Origin: JBFMAE01 sp040756085
Lineage (GTDB): Bacteria > Desulfobacterota > BSN033 > UBA1163
Assembly: GCA_040756085.1 (NCBI GenBank)
Contig: JBFMAE010000052.1
Coordinates: forward strand, 1 to 5,659
Direction of reading: 5' to 3'
Length of the DNA: 5,659 nucleotides
The position numbers were made by a program, and so were the translations under genes. A model generated the notes under the pieces. The model was not told the DNA's origin and searched no databases. It saw nothing but the letters and a program-made list of their open reading frames with translations. Each line of letters starts with the position of its first letter. Within the stretch, counting starts at the first letter, position 1. Below, in pieces: positions 5,638 to 5,659 of the stretch.

Positions 5638-5659
5638 ATCATCTTCTGCATTGCTGCTT

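Overview
The window holds four complete or nearly complete protein genes, all on the minus strand. In transcription order they are: a B12-binding-type radical SAM enzyme with a DUF4070-like C-terminus (5637-4228), a second, unrelated-looking B12-binding-type radical SAM enzyme (4021-2624), a FabG-like short-chain reductase (2444-1704) and a FabF-like beta-ketoacyl-ACP synthase (1585-320). No RNA gene, transposase, CRISPR array or phage gene is visible.

The organism is bacterial, of moderate GC. The protein style (radical SAM proteins with N-terminal cobalamin-type domains beside FabF/FabG paralogues) and the AT-rich gaps with short degenerate repeats and small GC palindromes suggest an anaerobe from the Desulfobacterota or a neighbouring uncultured phylum. 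This is an impression from protein and repeat style, not a measured placement.

Reading along the minus strand: 5637-4228 is radical SAM gene 1, whose N-terminal codons contain an in-frame 7-nt tandem repeat. The 206-bp gap 4022-4227 has a likely weak terminator and two oppositely oriented 7-nt repeat tracts. Radical SAM gene 2 follows at 4021-2624. The 179-bp gap 2445-2623 is almost all 7-nt-periodic AT-rich repeat interrupted by a 19-bp GC palindrome. The reductase (2444-1704) has the only clear Shine-Dalgarno site. The 118-bp gap 1586-1703 has 8-nt repeats and the same palindrome core. The ketosynthase (1585-320) is followed by 319 bp without a gene, which holds three terminator-like hairpins and a GC palindrome.

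Functionally, the ketosynthase would extend an acyl chain by decarboxylative condensation with malonyl-ACP and the reductase would reduce the resulting 3-keto group. The two radical SAM proteins are candidates for modifying unreactive carbons of that chain or of a lipid derived from it, by methylation, C-C bond formation or rearrangement. The set looks like part of a specialised lipid or polyketide pathway rather than housekeeping fatty acid synthesis. No acyl carrier protein, dehydratase or malonyl transferase lies in the window, so the product cannot be named. The gaps of 118-206 bp mean a tight operon is not proven.
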